The position numbers were made by a program, and so were the translations under genes. Below are positions 1-8,910 of a stretch of DNA of 64,000 nt, piece by piece. The stretch is taken from assembly GCA_003990705.1 (NCBI GenBank), contig AP018318.1, forward strand, positions 4,281,501 to 4,345,500, read 5' to 3'. Source of the stretch: Nostoc sp. HK-01. Its GTDB lineage: Bacteria > Cyanobacteriota > Cyanobacteriia > Cyanobacteriales > Nostocaceae. Each line of letters opens with the position of its first letter. Within the stretch, counting starts at the first letter, position 1. The notes beneath the pieces were generated by a model. The model worked only from the letters and a program-made list of their open reading frames with translations. It ran no database searches and was not told where the DNA came from.

Positions 1-376
1 CCCAAGGAAGCATTGTCAGGAAGCATAAGTCACTACGTAATGTTAGTTTTTGGAGTGCCTGAATTAAATTAATAGCCATTAAACCTGTTCCGTTCAACGC
101 ACCTCTAGCAGTAGAGCTTCCAATACTGCTGAAATTATAAAAATTTGTGTTGTAGGAAGTATTTTCTGGTCTAAGTATTGGAACAATTTCACTTATAACC
201 AACTTGCTAATAGTAGTGCCATGAGTTTCTGCTAGTCGAACAATATAGCTCGTCAAGCTTTCTACATAAGGCGTTCCCAAACCTATTGGTTCTAAGGAAA
301 ACAAACGACTACGAGGAGAGATAACTGGTTTTTCTAAATCCCAAAGTTCATCTATAGTATTCAAATTAATTCTCAT
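1..376 (-). CDS. TniQ/TnsD-family target-site protein, N-terminal part (runs off window)
   Basis: This is the start of a Tn7-like target-selection protein; only about the first 125 residues are inside the window. I translated the minus strand from the ATG at 376-374 with no stop before the window edge. Residues 28-41 read LEPIGLGTPYVESL and continue into a TSYIVRLAETHG-like helix, which is the conserved opening of the TniQ family. The zinc-binding and HTH parts are not visible. The start overlaps the tnsC stop by 11 bp, so the gene is translationally tied to the tnsAB-tnsC operon. In Tn7-like elements these proteins bind the attachment site (TnsD) or a Cascade complex (TniQ) and recruit TnsC. 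The visible part cannot separate the two. Confidence 0.85.
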   Translation of the reverse strand, partial: MRINLNTIDELWDLEKPVISPRSRLFSLEPIGLGTPYVESLTSYIVRLAETHGTTISKLVISEIVPILRPENTSYNTNFYNFSSIGSSTARGALNGTGLMAINLIQALQKLTLRSDLCFLTMLPW

Positions 377-1490
377 ACGAATCTATCCCTACTGGATCTC
401 TTTGTGGTTTACGTTCACCTACGCGTCGATTACGAGATTGAGTAGATTTTTTTTGGTTTGGAAGAGAGTTATAAAATTCTTTGTCATCTGTAACAAGCTC
501 TTCTAACCGTTTCTCGCCTGATTCTGCCTCCTGACAGATTTGCTTGCGTCGGGCAAAAGATAGCTCCGCCTTTTTAAGATGCTGAAGTCTTAAAGTATTG
601 GCATCTTCTTCTAGAGCAATACGTAGCGCACGAACAAACCAGTTCTTGAGGATTCCAATACAACCAAGAGAGTAATCAATAAAATATTCACAATGATTTT
701 CAAGTTGTGGTTCTTTTGGAAAGGGAAAGTGACGCTGAAAAGTTTGTATGACCCTGCTGTACTCAGCAAAGTCCTGTGTAAACTCCTTGTGATAACGGGT
801 AAGATGAATGTCCTGGCTACGTCTACCAACTTGTCCATTGACTGTAGAGCAATTAAGTAGCTCATAAGTACCAAACAAAACGTGTACTGTCTTTGTGAGA
901 TTGGCAATAGACTTAATCCAATTCATTTGGTTAAGTAACTGATGTCCGCCAGCCATAGCAAATAGGTGTTGAGCCTCATCTACCATAAAAGCTTTTAGCT
1001 GACGGTTAGTAAATGCCTTTTCCATTGAACGACGTAATGCCGCTGCATTATTCCATTTAGCCTGATGAAAAAGCTTCAATTCACCACAGTGATCATCAGA
1101 AATCTCATAATTAACCTTGTAATTAATTAAGACTTCATTTAGGCTTTCTAAAACTCGGATATAGTAATCTGATTGGTTAAATTTACCTTGTGCTGGTGAA
1201 TTAACTTCCACGCTAGATACAGCAATTAATCCAGGATTTTGCCGTAAATCTTCTAAAAATTCTTCAAGGATAATCTTTTCCAAACGTAAGCGAAGAGTTG
1301 TTTTACCAACACCAGTTGAACCAAATATGAGAAACAATGAAGTGTCAGCAGGTTCAAGAATATTAGTTTTTAGTACATTCAACACTTCCTTCAAATTTTT
1401 GTGAGGTACAGTAATACCTTTGAAGTATGTCAATTTTTCTGAGGATGCTTGTTTCAAGAGTTCTAAAGGAAATGGTCGTTGGTCTGTCAT
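366..1490 (-). CDS. tnsC: TnsC-like AAA+ transposition regulator
   Basis: This is a 374-residue ATPase of the Tn7 TnsC type, which links a target-bound TniQ/TnsD protein to the TnsAB transposase and gives target immunity. Walker A is FGSTGVGKTT at about residues 56-65 and Walker B is MVDEAQHLF near residue 170. The remaining AAA+ fold follows, with a basic, Arg/Lys-rich tail. It starts 2 bp after the tnsAB stop, with a GAGGAA ribosome-binding stretch inside the end of tnsAB, and it overlaps the tniQ/tnsD start. Length and gene order fit TnsC of Tn7-like elements, including CRISPR-associated ones. No Cas gene is in the window, so CRISPR linkage is open. Confidence 0.9.
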   Translation of the reverse strand: MTDQRPFPLELLKQASSEKLTYFKGITVPHKNLKEVLNVLKTNILEPADTSLFLIFGSTGVGKTTLRLRLEKIILEEFLEDLRQNPGLIAVSSVEVNSPAQGKFNQSDYYIRVLESLNEVLINYKVNYEISDDHCGELKLFHQAKWNNAAALRRSMEKAFTNRQLKAFMVDEAQHLFAMAGGHQLLNQMNWIKSIANLTKTVHVLFGTYELLNCSTVNGQVGRRSQDIHLTRYHKEFTQDFAEYSRVIQTFQRHFPFPKEPQLENHCEYFIDYSLGCIGILKNWFVRALRIALEEDANTLRLQHLKKAELSFARRKQICQEAESGEKRLEELVTDDKEFYNSLPNQKKSTQSRNRRVGERKPQRDPVGIDSYEN

Positions 1491-1492
1491 TT

Positions 1493-4234
1493 CTATAATT
1501 CCTCATCGTTATAGGGTTTAATATCATTCAAATCAAGATCATCACAATCTATTGGATTCAGTTCGCTATCAGTAAAATCTTCTGCTAAGTCATCCAAAAC
1601 CTGTGAGATATTACTTTTTTGAGGAGTATTAGGTAAAACTGATTTACCTTCAATTAAGCCACGGACATCTTTTACTGCTAAATCGCGCTGATGCTGAAGC
1701 AGCAATTCCTCATGTGATTCTGCATTTTTCAGCAGTATCGCAATACTCTCTATTCCAGATGCAATATCTTTTTTGTGAAGCTGTCTTTTCCGTGCGGCAA
1801 TTGTATTAGCAATCATTACCTCTCGCTCTGAGTGACCTTGAAATTTGTTGTAGTGCTTGGATATACAGCGTATCCACTGTCCCTGAACATAGGCATAAGC
1901 AGTACCATAATCGAAGGGGTCATAGCGTATTGGTACTTGTTTGCCTTCAATATCTGGAAGAAGAAATGAATCATCTATAGACCAATAATCTTGACAATTA
2001 ATCCTTACTCCTGTGCCAGGTTGAACTTTTGCTGTCCCTTTAGATGTAGAAGGTAAAGTCAAAATTCTGAACTGCTCGTCATAAGCAATCTTTTGATGAG
2101 GACGAGAGCCACTATGGGCAAGTCCCATAGCAAAGGCTTCTCCTGGAGAAAGTCCTTCTAGGGCAGGATGTTTCCTTTCCTTGTATACTCCGTAACAATA
2201 TCCGTTAGCAAAGTACTCATAAAATTCATCAAGTGTCCAAACAGCCAAGTTTTTTGGATTATTTGCTTTCTTAACTAGACGAACGTGTTTTGTAATCTGA
2301 GTATTACCTTTTAGGTTGTTAATAAATTGTGTATTGTTTGTGCCAAACCAACGCTCAATAATAGAGCTAAACTTAGGCATATCTGATGGTCGATGCTTTT
2401 TATCACTGTCAAACCGAGCTAAAACAGTGTCAAAATAAACGCTTTTAAACTCTTTACCATTATCGACGACAATAGTTTCAGGAAAGCGTCCGAGGCGTTG
2501 CACACATATTCGCAGTACCATCATGCAAGAGCGGTAGCTGGGTGCATCGAAAGTGAGATAGACTGCTAAAATACATCTGCTAAAAGCATCAATCATAGCT
2601 GTTACCCAGGGTCTGCCAAGATTCATGCCTGTAGATGCACATACTATTTCGATATCAAGCAAGGTATGGTCAATATGTACAATTTCCAAAGGGCGATCGC
2701 CATGCCGAGGTGTCTGGGTATCTAATAGCAAAGGATGTATCTTTTGGTTAGCAGCACGAGAACCTTGTCGTTTTTTAGTTTGTGCATAACCCGAACGTTG
2801 TTTAACCATTTCGTAAAAGGTTGTATGGCTGGGAATTGGCTCAATTATCTCTGCTACTTTCCATTCATTAACCAGTAATTGATAAACTGCCCACACACTC
2901 TTTTGTTTGAAAGTTTCGTAGTGTTTTTCGATAATATTGTTAATGAATTCCCTTGCTTGCTGTGAATATCTAGCGGTACGATTTCCCTTAGCTTGTCTAT
3001 CGTCTATAAGGCCAATGAAGCCACTACCGTATTTTTGTTGAGCATCTCGGAATTTTGCTTTCCAGTATCGAATAGTACGTTCAGAATGAACTGGATCTGA
3101 GAGTTGTGAACATTCTCCATGCAGGTAAGGTGCGATCGCTTGGTAGCGATAATTGGCAACCTCTAAAGCTTCAGGACTAGCTTGAAGAAACTGTTCCCAT
3201 CCCTGTGATCTAATACTAGATGTTTGCTGAGTTTGCACAGCAGTAATCTCGCCAAGCTCAACAAGCTTATGGAATCCAGCATGGGTTAGCCCAATTGGGT
3301 CATCTTCTCCACTCAACCAAATTTTGGTATCCCCTATTGCTGTAATAGTTAAAGCTTTACCATCCCAAAGAAGGGACGAGCCAACCTCAACATCAACAAT
3401 TCGTAGTTTATCTGCTACTGTTGGGGTACAAGATGTAACTACAACAGCGTAGGCTTCTGCTGTTAATTGATCACGAAATATATGTACCCGTTCTTGCTCC
3501 ATTAAGGGTACAGAATTTAGATCAGTGTATAGTTGCTTGTTTGCTATTAGGGCATTAATATCATCAATTGTTGCTTCTTTTGCTTCTTGACGTAGTTGAG
3601 CCAAGCTTATACCTGGATTTGAAGTAACAACTGAAATTAAATTAGTGCTAATTTCTGAACTTACTGTATATTTCTTGTCGAGATATCCTTTGAGATATTT
3701 AATGTTGCGGTACCTAATCCAGTTAATCTCAGCATCTGAACGAAGGCGATAGTAAAATCCTAATTTCTTTGCATACTCTTCAGCAGGAGGACTATGCCAG
3801 AGACCATCTTCTCCCTGAAGATAACGGTTTGGCTGATTAACTGCTAACTTCTCCAAAGTTTTTTCTGGTTTCCACTCTTCAAAACCAACTGAATTCTGCC
3901 GAATAACAAAAAAGTCTGGTATGTGTGCAGAGGTATTATTCTTTCCATTCTTAGATTCGTATTTCAATGTAAATTGAAATGCTTGATCCCAATATTCCAG
4001 AACGTCGTTGTCGTACTCATAGAAAAGCTCGATGGCTACAAGTTCAACTGTATGAGACTCAAATTGTATAGTTCTGCCCATCTTCTGGCTAGAATGGAAA
4101 CCGATGACGTTTCTGCCTGCACTACTTACTCTTCTTAATGGTTCTGATGAGCGGATTTGCTCGACTATCTTTTGAGTATTGTCTGATAGATTTAATTCCA
4201 GTAATCGTATCTTTAAATCAGGATAAGTTAGCAT
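1493..4234 (-). CDS. tnsAB: TnsA-TnsB fusion transposase
   Basis: A single 913-residue protein joins the two Tn7 strand-cleaving enzymes. The N-terminal part (about residues 45-220) is a TnsA-type endonuclease: acidic residues near 59-64, PDF with Asp107, and E-W-K with Glu120 and Lys122 form the restriction-endonuclease-like site. The rest is a TnsB/DDE integrase: HIDHTLLDIEIV near residue 517 (first Asp), VVDNGKEF near 593 (second Asp) and IIERWFG near 628 (Glu), with the usual 35-residue spacing. TnsA cuts the 5' ends and TnsB the 3' ends, giving cut-and-paste movement. The start ATG has AGGAG six bases upstream. Fused TnsAB proteins are known from several cyanobacterial Tn7-like and type I-B CRISPR-associated transposons. 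All key residues are present, so it may be active. Confidence 0.93.
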   Translation of the reverse strand: MLTYPDLKIRLLELNLSDNTQKIVEQIRSSEPLRRVSSAGRNVIGFHSSQKMGRTIQFESHTVELVAIELFYEYDNDVLEYWDQAFQFTLKYESKNGKNNTSAHIPDFFVIRQNSVGFEEWKPEKTLEKLAVNQPNRYLQGEDGLWHSPPAEEYAKKLGFYYRLRSDAEINWIRYRNIKYLKGYLDKKYTVSSEISTNLISVVTSNPGISLAQLRQEAKEATIDDINALIANKQLYTDLNSVPLMEQERVHIFRDQLTAEAYAVVVTSCTPTVADKLRIVDVEVGSSLLWDGKALTITAIGDTKIWLSGEDDPIGLTHAGFHKLVELGEITAVQTQQTSSIRSQGWEQFLQASPEALEVANYRYQAIAPYLHGECSQLSDPVHSERTIRYWKAKFRDAQQKYGSGFIGLIDDRQAKGNRTARYSQQAREFINNIIEKHYETFKQKSVWAVYQLLVNEWKVAEIIEPIPSHTTFYEMVKQRSGYAQTKKRQGSRAANQKIHPLLLDTQTPRHGDRPLEIVHIDHTLLDIEIVCASTGMNLGRPWVTAMIDAFSRCILAVYLTFDAPSYRSCMMVLRICVQRLGRFPETIVVDNGKEFKSVYFDTVLARFDSDKKHRPSDMPKFSSIIERWFGTNNTQFINNLKGNTQITKHVRLVKKANNPKNLAVWTLDEFYEYFANGYCYGVYKERKHPALEGLSPGEAFAMGLAHSGSRPHQKIAYDEQFRILTLPSTSKGTAKVQPGTGVRINCQDYWSIDDSFLLPDIEGKQVPIRYDPFDYGTAYAYVQGQWIRCISKHYNKFQGHSEREVMIANTIAARKRQLHKKDIASGIESIAILLKNAESHEELLLQHQRDLAVKDVRGLIEGKSVLPNTPQKSNISQVLDDLAEDFTDSELNPIDCDDLDLNDIKPYNDEEL

Positions 4235-4584
4235 TAATGCTCCTTTTTATTAAAAACAAATCATCATAAAAATGATATTTAGTGTTTATAAGTATATTGG
4301 ATTATTTTGTGGGTTAAATAAGGAATTTTATCAATATTTGACCTAATAAAAGCTTTTGTTCTGGTTATTTTATTTAAATAAATTTCATCTTTAATCTAAA
4401 GAATACACAGTTAATCAACCTGAAAATACCATCTTTGTAAAAATTTACAATAAAATAAATCAACTACATTCATGTATTTGTGAAATACATAAATGTCATT
4501 CTTAAATAAAAATAATAGGTAATACCATTTGTAATTTTTTAAACGCTATAAGACATTGCATTCCTCAATCATTAAGGAGCAGCA

Positions 4585-4617
4585 AGATACCCAAATTATT
4601 TGAGACGCTGGGTATCT
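4585..4617. repeat. Hairpin repeat, agataccca/tgggtatct arms
   Basis: Nine-base perfect inverted arms (4585-4593 and 4609-4617) enclose a 15-base loop. The same arm sequence with a longer stem occurs at 54172-54204, so this is a member of a dispersed hairpin family in this genome. It could also act as a terminator for transcription arriving from the right. Confidence 0.6.
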
Positions 4618-4730
4618 GAGCCTCTCTATTTTCCAAAATCAAGTAGCTTGCTATAGCAATAAGTTTTAGAAATTTTTGGATATCAGCAGATTAGATTTGT
4701 GTATTAACGCAAAAAATATAGGGCTTACGA

Positions 4731-4925
4731 AACTGGCACATTGATATAAAAACTGTCGCATAGAACTACTTCAACCTGAGTTCGGGATAAGCTGAAACTA
4801 TTATTCAATCGTTGGTTGAAACTCCTATTATTTCGTACAAATAGCAACGAAATCGTCCTAACCCGAACAGACGTTAATTCAGGTTTAATAAGCATTAGAC
4901 CGTAATTGAAGTAGATGTGCCAGTT
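4731..4925. repeat. Foldback (MITE-like) element of about 195 bp
   Basis: Terminal inverted repeats aactggcacat (4731-4741) and atgtgccagtt (4915-4925) match over 11 of 11 bases. Inside them further inverted blocks occur in the same order from each end: acttcaa, then cctgagtt/cctgaatt, then a cggg block. A related aactgtcgcat follows the left terminus at 4750-4760. No coding sequence is convincing here. It may be a miniature transposon, or the repeats may belong to the nearby Tn7-like end; the sequence alone does not decide. Confidence 0.55.
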
Positions 4926-5000
4926 GAAATTTTTTGTGAAACTTGGGTAAATCCTAAAATCATAACTGATAAGCTGTTCCACATTTAACTCGCATGACAC

Positions 5001-5025
5001 GGGCAAGCACAATGCCCATCCTACA
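5001..5025. repeat. Short hairpin repeat of the gggca...tgccc type
   Basis: The stretch has gggca and tgccc arms followed by atcctaca. It resembles one half of the longer repeat at 28438-28483 (tgtaggtgggca...tgcccaccctaca), which suggests one dispersed intergenic family. Confidence 0.35.
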
Positions 5026-5118
5026 AGAGTTGAATCTAATTCAAACATGCAAACTAAATGTTTTTTAGCTTATTAGGAAGAATCTTTTACTAAATACTAT
5101 TTTTCAAAGTTTATAGCT

Positions 5119-8100
5119 TTAATGCTTTCTATTGCTTGTGATACTGGGGTAGCACAAGCAATTTTCTAGTTGTACAAGCAAAGTCTGGCGTTCCAGATTT
5201 CGTCCAATCAGTAATAGCTCATTTTTGGGATTATCTTTCCACTCTTCATCATCAAAGGTAAAGCGGTTACCGCACCAGTGGAAAATATGCTTTTTGGGAC
5301 TTTCATCAAACCACATTATGCCTTTAGCACGGAAAACAGTGATAGGTAATTGATTATCCAAGAAATATTGAAATTTTCTGATGGCAAAAGGTTTGTCACT
5401 CTGGAAGAAGACTGAGGTGAAAGCATCATCAATATCAAAATATTTATCAGAATCAAACAAGTCTACATTAAGAATTAAAGGTAGTGGTACTTGCGATCGC
5501 TGGGTACGGATGATTCTCGCACCTTCTTTGACATCTTTGATTTTTCGTTCTAATTCGCTCAGAGTATCTTCATCAACCAAATCTGTCTTATTCAACAGAA
5601 TAATATCACCATAGGCAATTTGACTGTATGCTACTTCGGAGTTGAATAAATCTAAGCTGTAATTAGCTGCATCTACTACAGTGATAATTGAATCAAGTCG
5701 AGTTAAATCCTTCAATTCTGTGCCAAGGACAGTTAACGCAATTGGTAAAGGATCTGCCAATCCAGTGGTTTCAATAATTAAGTAATCTATTCTTTCTTCT
5801 CTTTCTAAAACTTTATATACTGTATCAACAAGATCATTGCTGATAGTAGAGTTATCATATAGATTATATGAATCATGCTCAAAAACTATATCTGAAACAA
5901 TACCAATTTCTCCAAATTCAGCTACTATAACACCAATTTTTACATTTTTTTGGACTATATTTTTGATTATTTCGTTAATAAATGTACTTTTTCCACTGCC
6001 TAAAAAGCCAGTGACAATGGTGACAGGTAGACCAAGTTTAGGGAAGTTTTGAATCAATTTAGCAAAAATTTGTTTTTCTTCCTTTCGTTTTATCTCTTTC
6101 AGGAACATATTGTTTATAGCTCCTTCTCTTTGTTGTTCTATTTCTTGTTCTCTATCTTTAATATTTTTTATTTCTTGACTCCAATTAGATGCTATCTGCC
6201 ATGCTTGTCTGTGTTTTACCTCTATATCGATAAGTAAACCTTGAGAATTAATGCTTTGTTTGTCAAATTGTTGAAACACCTGTATAGCTTCTTGTTCTAC
6301 TTTCTCTAAAGCAAGGCGAACTTTGCGGATATCTAGCAACTGACTAGCTGCAAAAAATTTATGCTCCTGAACACTCAAGTTTCTTTCTCGAACAAATATC
6401 AACGCCTGTTGTAAATCTTCTCCGTATAAAAGTTTTGATTCATCTTCACAATTAGAAGCTAACCAAGCAATTACAGCTTCCGCATGAGGCCACAATACTT
6501 TTAAGCAATTTTTTACCCAACTTTTGTTGAATATAGACTCGTAAATAGGATTAGCAACTTTTAATTGATTCTGTACTTTAGTCACCAATCTCATACTGAG
6601 TAATTCTAATTGCTCTAAACTATCATCTACTGCTATTACTTCTTGTTGTAAAATTTGTTTATAGACTTCCAATGTCCAAAAAGAATGTGGTTGCTCTATG
6701 AGTAAATAATTATAAATTTTCCACACATCTTCTAAAGAATCTTGATTTTTCCAGTTTTCAATTATCTGTGTTTCTATGAACTCTTCAAATTCTTCAACTC
6801 CTTTAATTGCATTATTAATAATGAAGTTACATAAATTTATAGTTAAACTGATATTTCCGTGAGTCCAATAAAATATTTTTGGAATAAAAACTTGAGGCTT
6901 ATTAACATTCCTGGCTAATTCTGTAGTTGCTGCTATGAGCTTGTTTTTTTCGGTGTCATCGGGAATTATTAATAATAATTTTAGGGTATCTAATACTTGG
7001 CTAACAATCAAAAATTCATTTTCCTCAATAGTTAAGCTTTTGCTTTCTGACCAAATCAAAGCCTCTTGTAATGACTGACCACTCAACAGATATGATTCAT
7101 CTTTAGTTGACATCCAAATCTCAAACTGTGGCGCAAATGGTCGCCAATCATTTATTACTTGATTGACCCAGGTTAAATTAAATATTGAGGCATATATCCG
7201 ATTATAAATTCTTAACTTATTTTGTTGCTGTATCACTAAGCCAGACTGTAAAATTTCCCTTTGTTCTTCTGAGTTATCTTCTACAATTTCTCCTTGTTGT
7301 AAAAGTTGTTGATAAAGTTGCAGAATATTAGGGACTAATTTTTTATTTCTGAGCAGAAGACTACGAATGGATTTAAAAAATTCTGCTGTTTCTGTGTTTT
7401 CCCAATTGGCAATTATATGGGTTTTGACTAATTCTTCAATGTGTGCAGCTTCAGTATCTTCAATAATAACAGATTTATCATTAGTAATTAGTTGACCAAG
7501 CTTTTCGCTCAAAACAGGTTGACCACCTGTCCAGGAAAGAACTTCTTGAATTATGATGTCAGGATTGCTAAATTTATTACCAAGTAAACCTTTAAGGGTG
7601 GCAGAATTTGCCTTTCTCAATTCTTCTATATCTAATTCTCGACTAACTCTCAAAAATTGGTTATCATCATCACTTAAACTTTTTCCTTCTGCCCATTTGA
7701 GTGCCTCTTGTAGTGCTTTACCTTGCAATAAACGGGAGTAATCTTGACGATTAGACGCTAACCAAGCATTTAGGAATTCATCGTAAGGACGTAGTTTTGC
7801 TAATTCTTGCCTAATCCAATTGGCATCAAAAACTGTTGAATATATGTGGTTATAAACTTTTAATTTGTTCTGCTCTTTAACAATTAATCCTGATAAACGT
7901 AGTTCTGTTTCTTCATAACTGTTTTTTGGCTGTAACTCTTGGGATGTGAGAATATTTTGATATAGTCCAAGAAGAAGACCAGCACGTTGCTTATTATTGA
8001 GGAGGCGATCGCGTATCGTCCGCAAATGCTCTGGCTCATCTTGTGCTTCCCAATTTTCAATCAGATGCTTCTTAACTAGATTCTCAACCCATTGCGTTGC

Positions 8101-8907
8101 ACCATCATCAGAAATTTCGGTTTCTGTATTGCGTATCAATTGACACAATTTTTGCGTGAGAAACGGTTGTCCTCCAGTCCAATACAAAACTTCTGCCAGC
8201 AGTGATGTTCCGTTACGGAATTTATCTTCTAATCCTTTGACTAAAGGTTCAACTTCTGCCAATTGAAATCCATGTAACTCAACAGCTTCACCAATATTAA
8301 ATGGCGTTTGTTTTTTATCTCTAATTAAATCAGATGGAGTCGCTACACCTAGTAAGGCAAATGTCAGCCGTCTTAAACTAGGGTTATCAACACGCTGATT
8401 TTGGAAAAACCTAATAAGAGAGAAAAAATCATCGGCTGAAAAATCTTGACTTAGCACACTGTCAATTTCGTCAATGAAAATAACAATTTCTTGGTCAATT
8501 TTTACCAATAACACTTCTGTGATAAAGGCTCTCAAACACGTCACTGCATCAAGAGATTGCCGCTTTTGTTGCCACCATGTCTGCCAATCAAAATCAAATC
8601 TGTTTTCCAAATGAAAGCTTTCTACTAAAGCATAAACAATACCTCCATACCACTGCTCTAATGTAACTTTACGACCAATTCCGGTTAGGTCAATTACGCC
8701 ACAGGCTATTCCCTGTGCTTTTAACCGTTGCATTGTCTGTACCCGCAAGCTAGACTTACCCATCTGCCGGGAGTTCAGCACATAACAAAGTTTGCCAGCC
8801 TGTAATTTTTGATAAAATTCTTCATCTGCTTGTCGCTTGACATAGCTAGGCGCGTCAACTGGAAGGCTTGCTCCGACCTGATAGAAGCTAGAATTGCTTT
8901 GTGTCAT
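5119..8907 (-). CDS. AAA-like ATPase with three repeat modules fused to a COG0523/CobW-type GTPase
   Basis: This is a 1262-residue protein. The N-terminus is an AAA-like ATPase of the cyanobacterial AAA_35 type: a Walker A variant NSRQMGKSSLR near residues 46-56 and a Walker B IVIFIDEIDSVLS near 145. Three rounds of the C-terminal module of that family follow (about residues 230-425, 430-640 and 650-870), each with a W-T-x-G-Q/N start and an IENW/IANW helix. A coiled-coil-like linker leads to a complete G3E GTPase from about residue 955: TGFLGSGKST, AEFGEIGI, ETTGLADP, NKTD and a CobW C-terminal domain. The metal-binding CxCC motif normally between the switch and ETTG is absent; the site reads DNSTISNDL. 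The gene starts 3 bp after the stop of the adaptor-ATPase gene and forms an operon with it. The function is unknown; a conflict-system role is inferred from the neighbourhood. Confidence 0.85.
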   Translation of the reverse strand: MTQSNSSFYQVGASLPVDAPSYVKRQADEEFYQKLQAGKLCYVLNSRQMGKSSLRVQTMQRLKAQGIACGVIDLTGIGRKVTLEQWYGGIVYALVESFHLENRFDFDWQTWWQQKRQSLDAVTCLRAFITEVLLVKIDQEIVIFIDEIDSVLSQDFSADDFFSLIRFFQNQRVDNPSLRRLTFALLGVATPSDLIRDKKQTPFNIGEAVELHGFQLAEVEPLVKGLEDKFRNGTSLLAEVLYWTGGQPFLTQKLCQLIRNTETEISDDGATQWVENLVKKHLIENWEAQDEPEHLRTIRDRLLNNKQRAGLLLGLYQNILTSQELQPKNSYEETELRLSGLIVKEQNKLKVYNHIYSTVFDANWIRQELAKLRPYDEFLNAWLASNRQDYSRLLQGKALQEALKWAEGKSLSDDDNQFLRVSRELDIEELRKANSATLKGLLGNKFSNPDIIIQEVLSWTGGQPVLSEKLGQLITNDKSVIIEDTEAAHIEELVKTHIIANWENTETAEFFKSIRSLLLRNKKLVPNILQLYQQLLQQGEIVEDNSEEQREILQSGLVIQQQNKLRIYNRIYASIFNLTWVNQVINDWRPFAPQFEIWMSTKDESYLLSGQSLQEALIWSESKSLTIEENEFLIVSQVLDTLKLLLIIPDDTEKNKLIAATTELARNVNKPQVFIPKIFYWTHGNISLTINLCNFIINNAIKGVEEFEEFIETQIIENWKNQDSLEDVWKIYNYLLIEQPHSFWTLEVYKQILQQEVIAVDDSLEQLELLSMRLVTKVQNQLKVANPIYESIFNKSWVKNCLKVLWPHAEAVIAWLASNCEDESKLLYGEDLQQALIFVRERNLSVQEHKFFAASQLLDIRKVRLALEKVEQEAIQVFQQFDKQSINSQGLLIDIEVKHRQAWQIASNWSQEIKNIKDREQEIEQQREGAINNMFLKEIKRKEEKQIFAKLIQNFPKLGLPVTIVTGFLGSGKSTFINEIIKNIVQKNVKIGVIVAEFGEIGIVSDIVFEHDSYNLYDNSTISNDLVDTVYKVLEREERIDYLIIETTGLADPLPIALTVLGTELKDLTRLDSIITVVDAANYSLDLFNSEVAYSQIAYGDIILLNKTDLVDEDTLSELERKIKDVKEGARIIRTQRSQVPLPLILNVDLFDSDKYFDIDDAFTSVFFQSDKPFAIRKFQYFLDNQLPITVFRAKGIMWFDESPKKHIFHWCGNRFTFDDEEWKDNPKNELLLIGRNLERQTLLVQLENCLCYPSITSNRKH

Positions 8908-8910
8908 CGT

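Larger units (their letters stand above)
4235..5118. other. Gene-free AT-rich gap expected to hold the transposon right end
   Basis: About 880 bp without a credible gene separate tnsAB from the ATPase-GTPase gene. In Tn7-like elements the tnsA-proximal end lies close upstream of tnsA, so the right end with TnsB sites should be here. I see repeated short words, such as aataccatctttgtaa at about 4426 and aataccatttgtaat at about 4521, but no convincing set of TnsB sites or a target-site duplication. The second half contains a hairpin (4585-4617), a foldback element (4731-4925) and a short cyanobacterial hairpin repeat (5001-5025). Confidence 0.5.

Noticed and set aside
611-907. A 98-codon frame inside tnsC in another phase
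   Set aside because: tnsC has clear Walker motifs and length; the second frame is a shadow.
4308-4313. tgtggg as a Tn7-type terminal sequence
   Set aside because: Its orientation would be that of an element extending to the right, away from tnsAB, and no TnsB-like repeats accompany it.
4725-5048. A 107-codon open frame on the minus strand
   Set aside because: It lies over the foldback repeat and the hairpin repeat, has no family-like content and its translation reflects the repeats.
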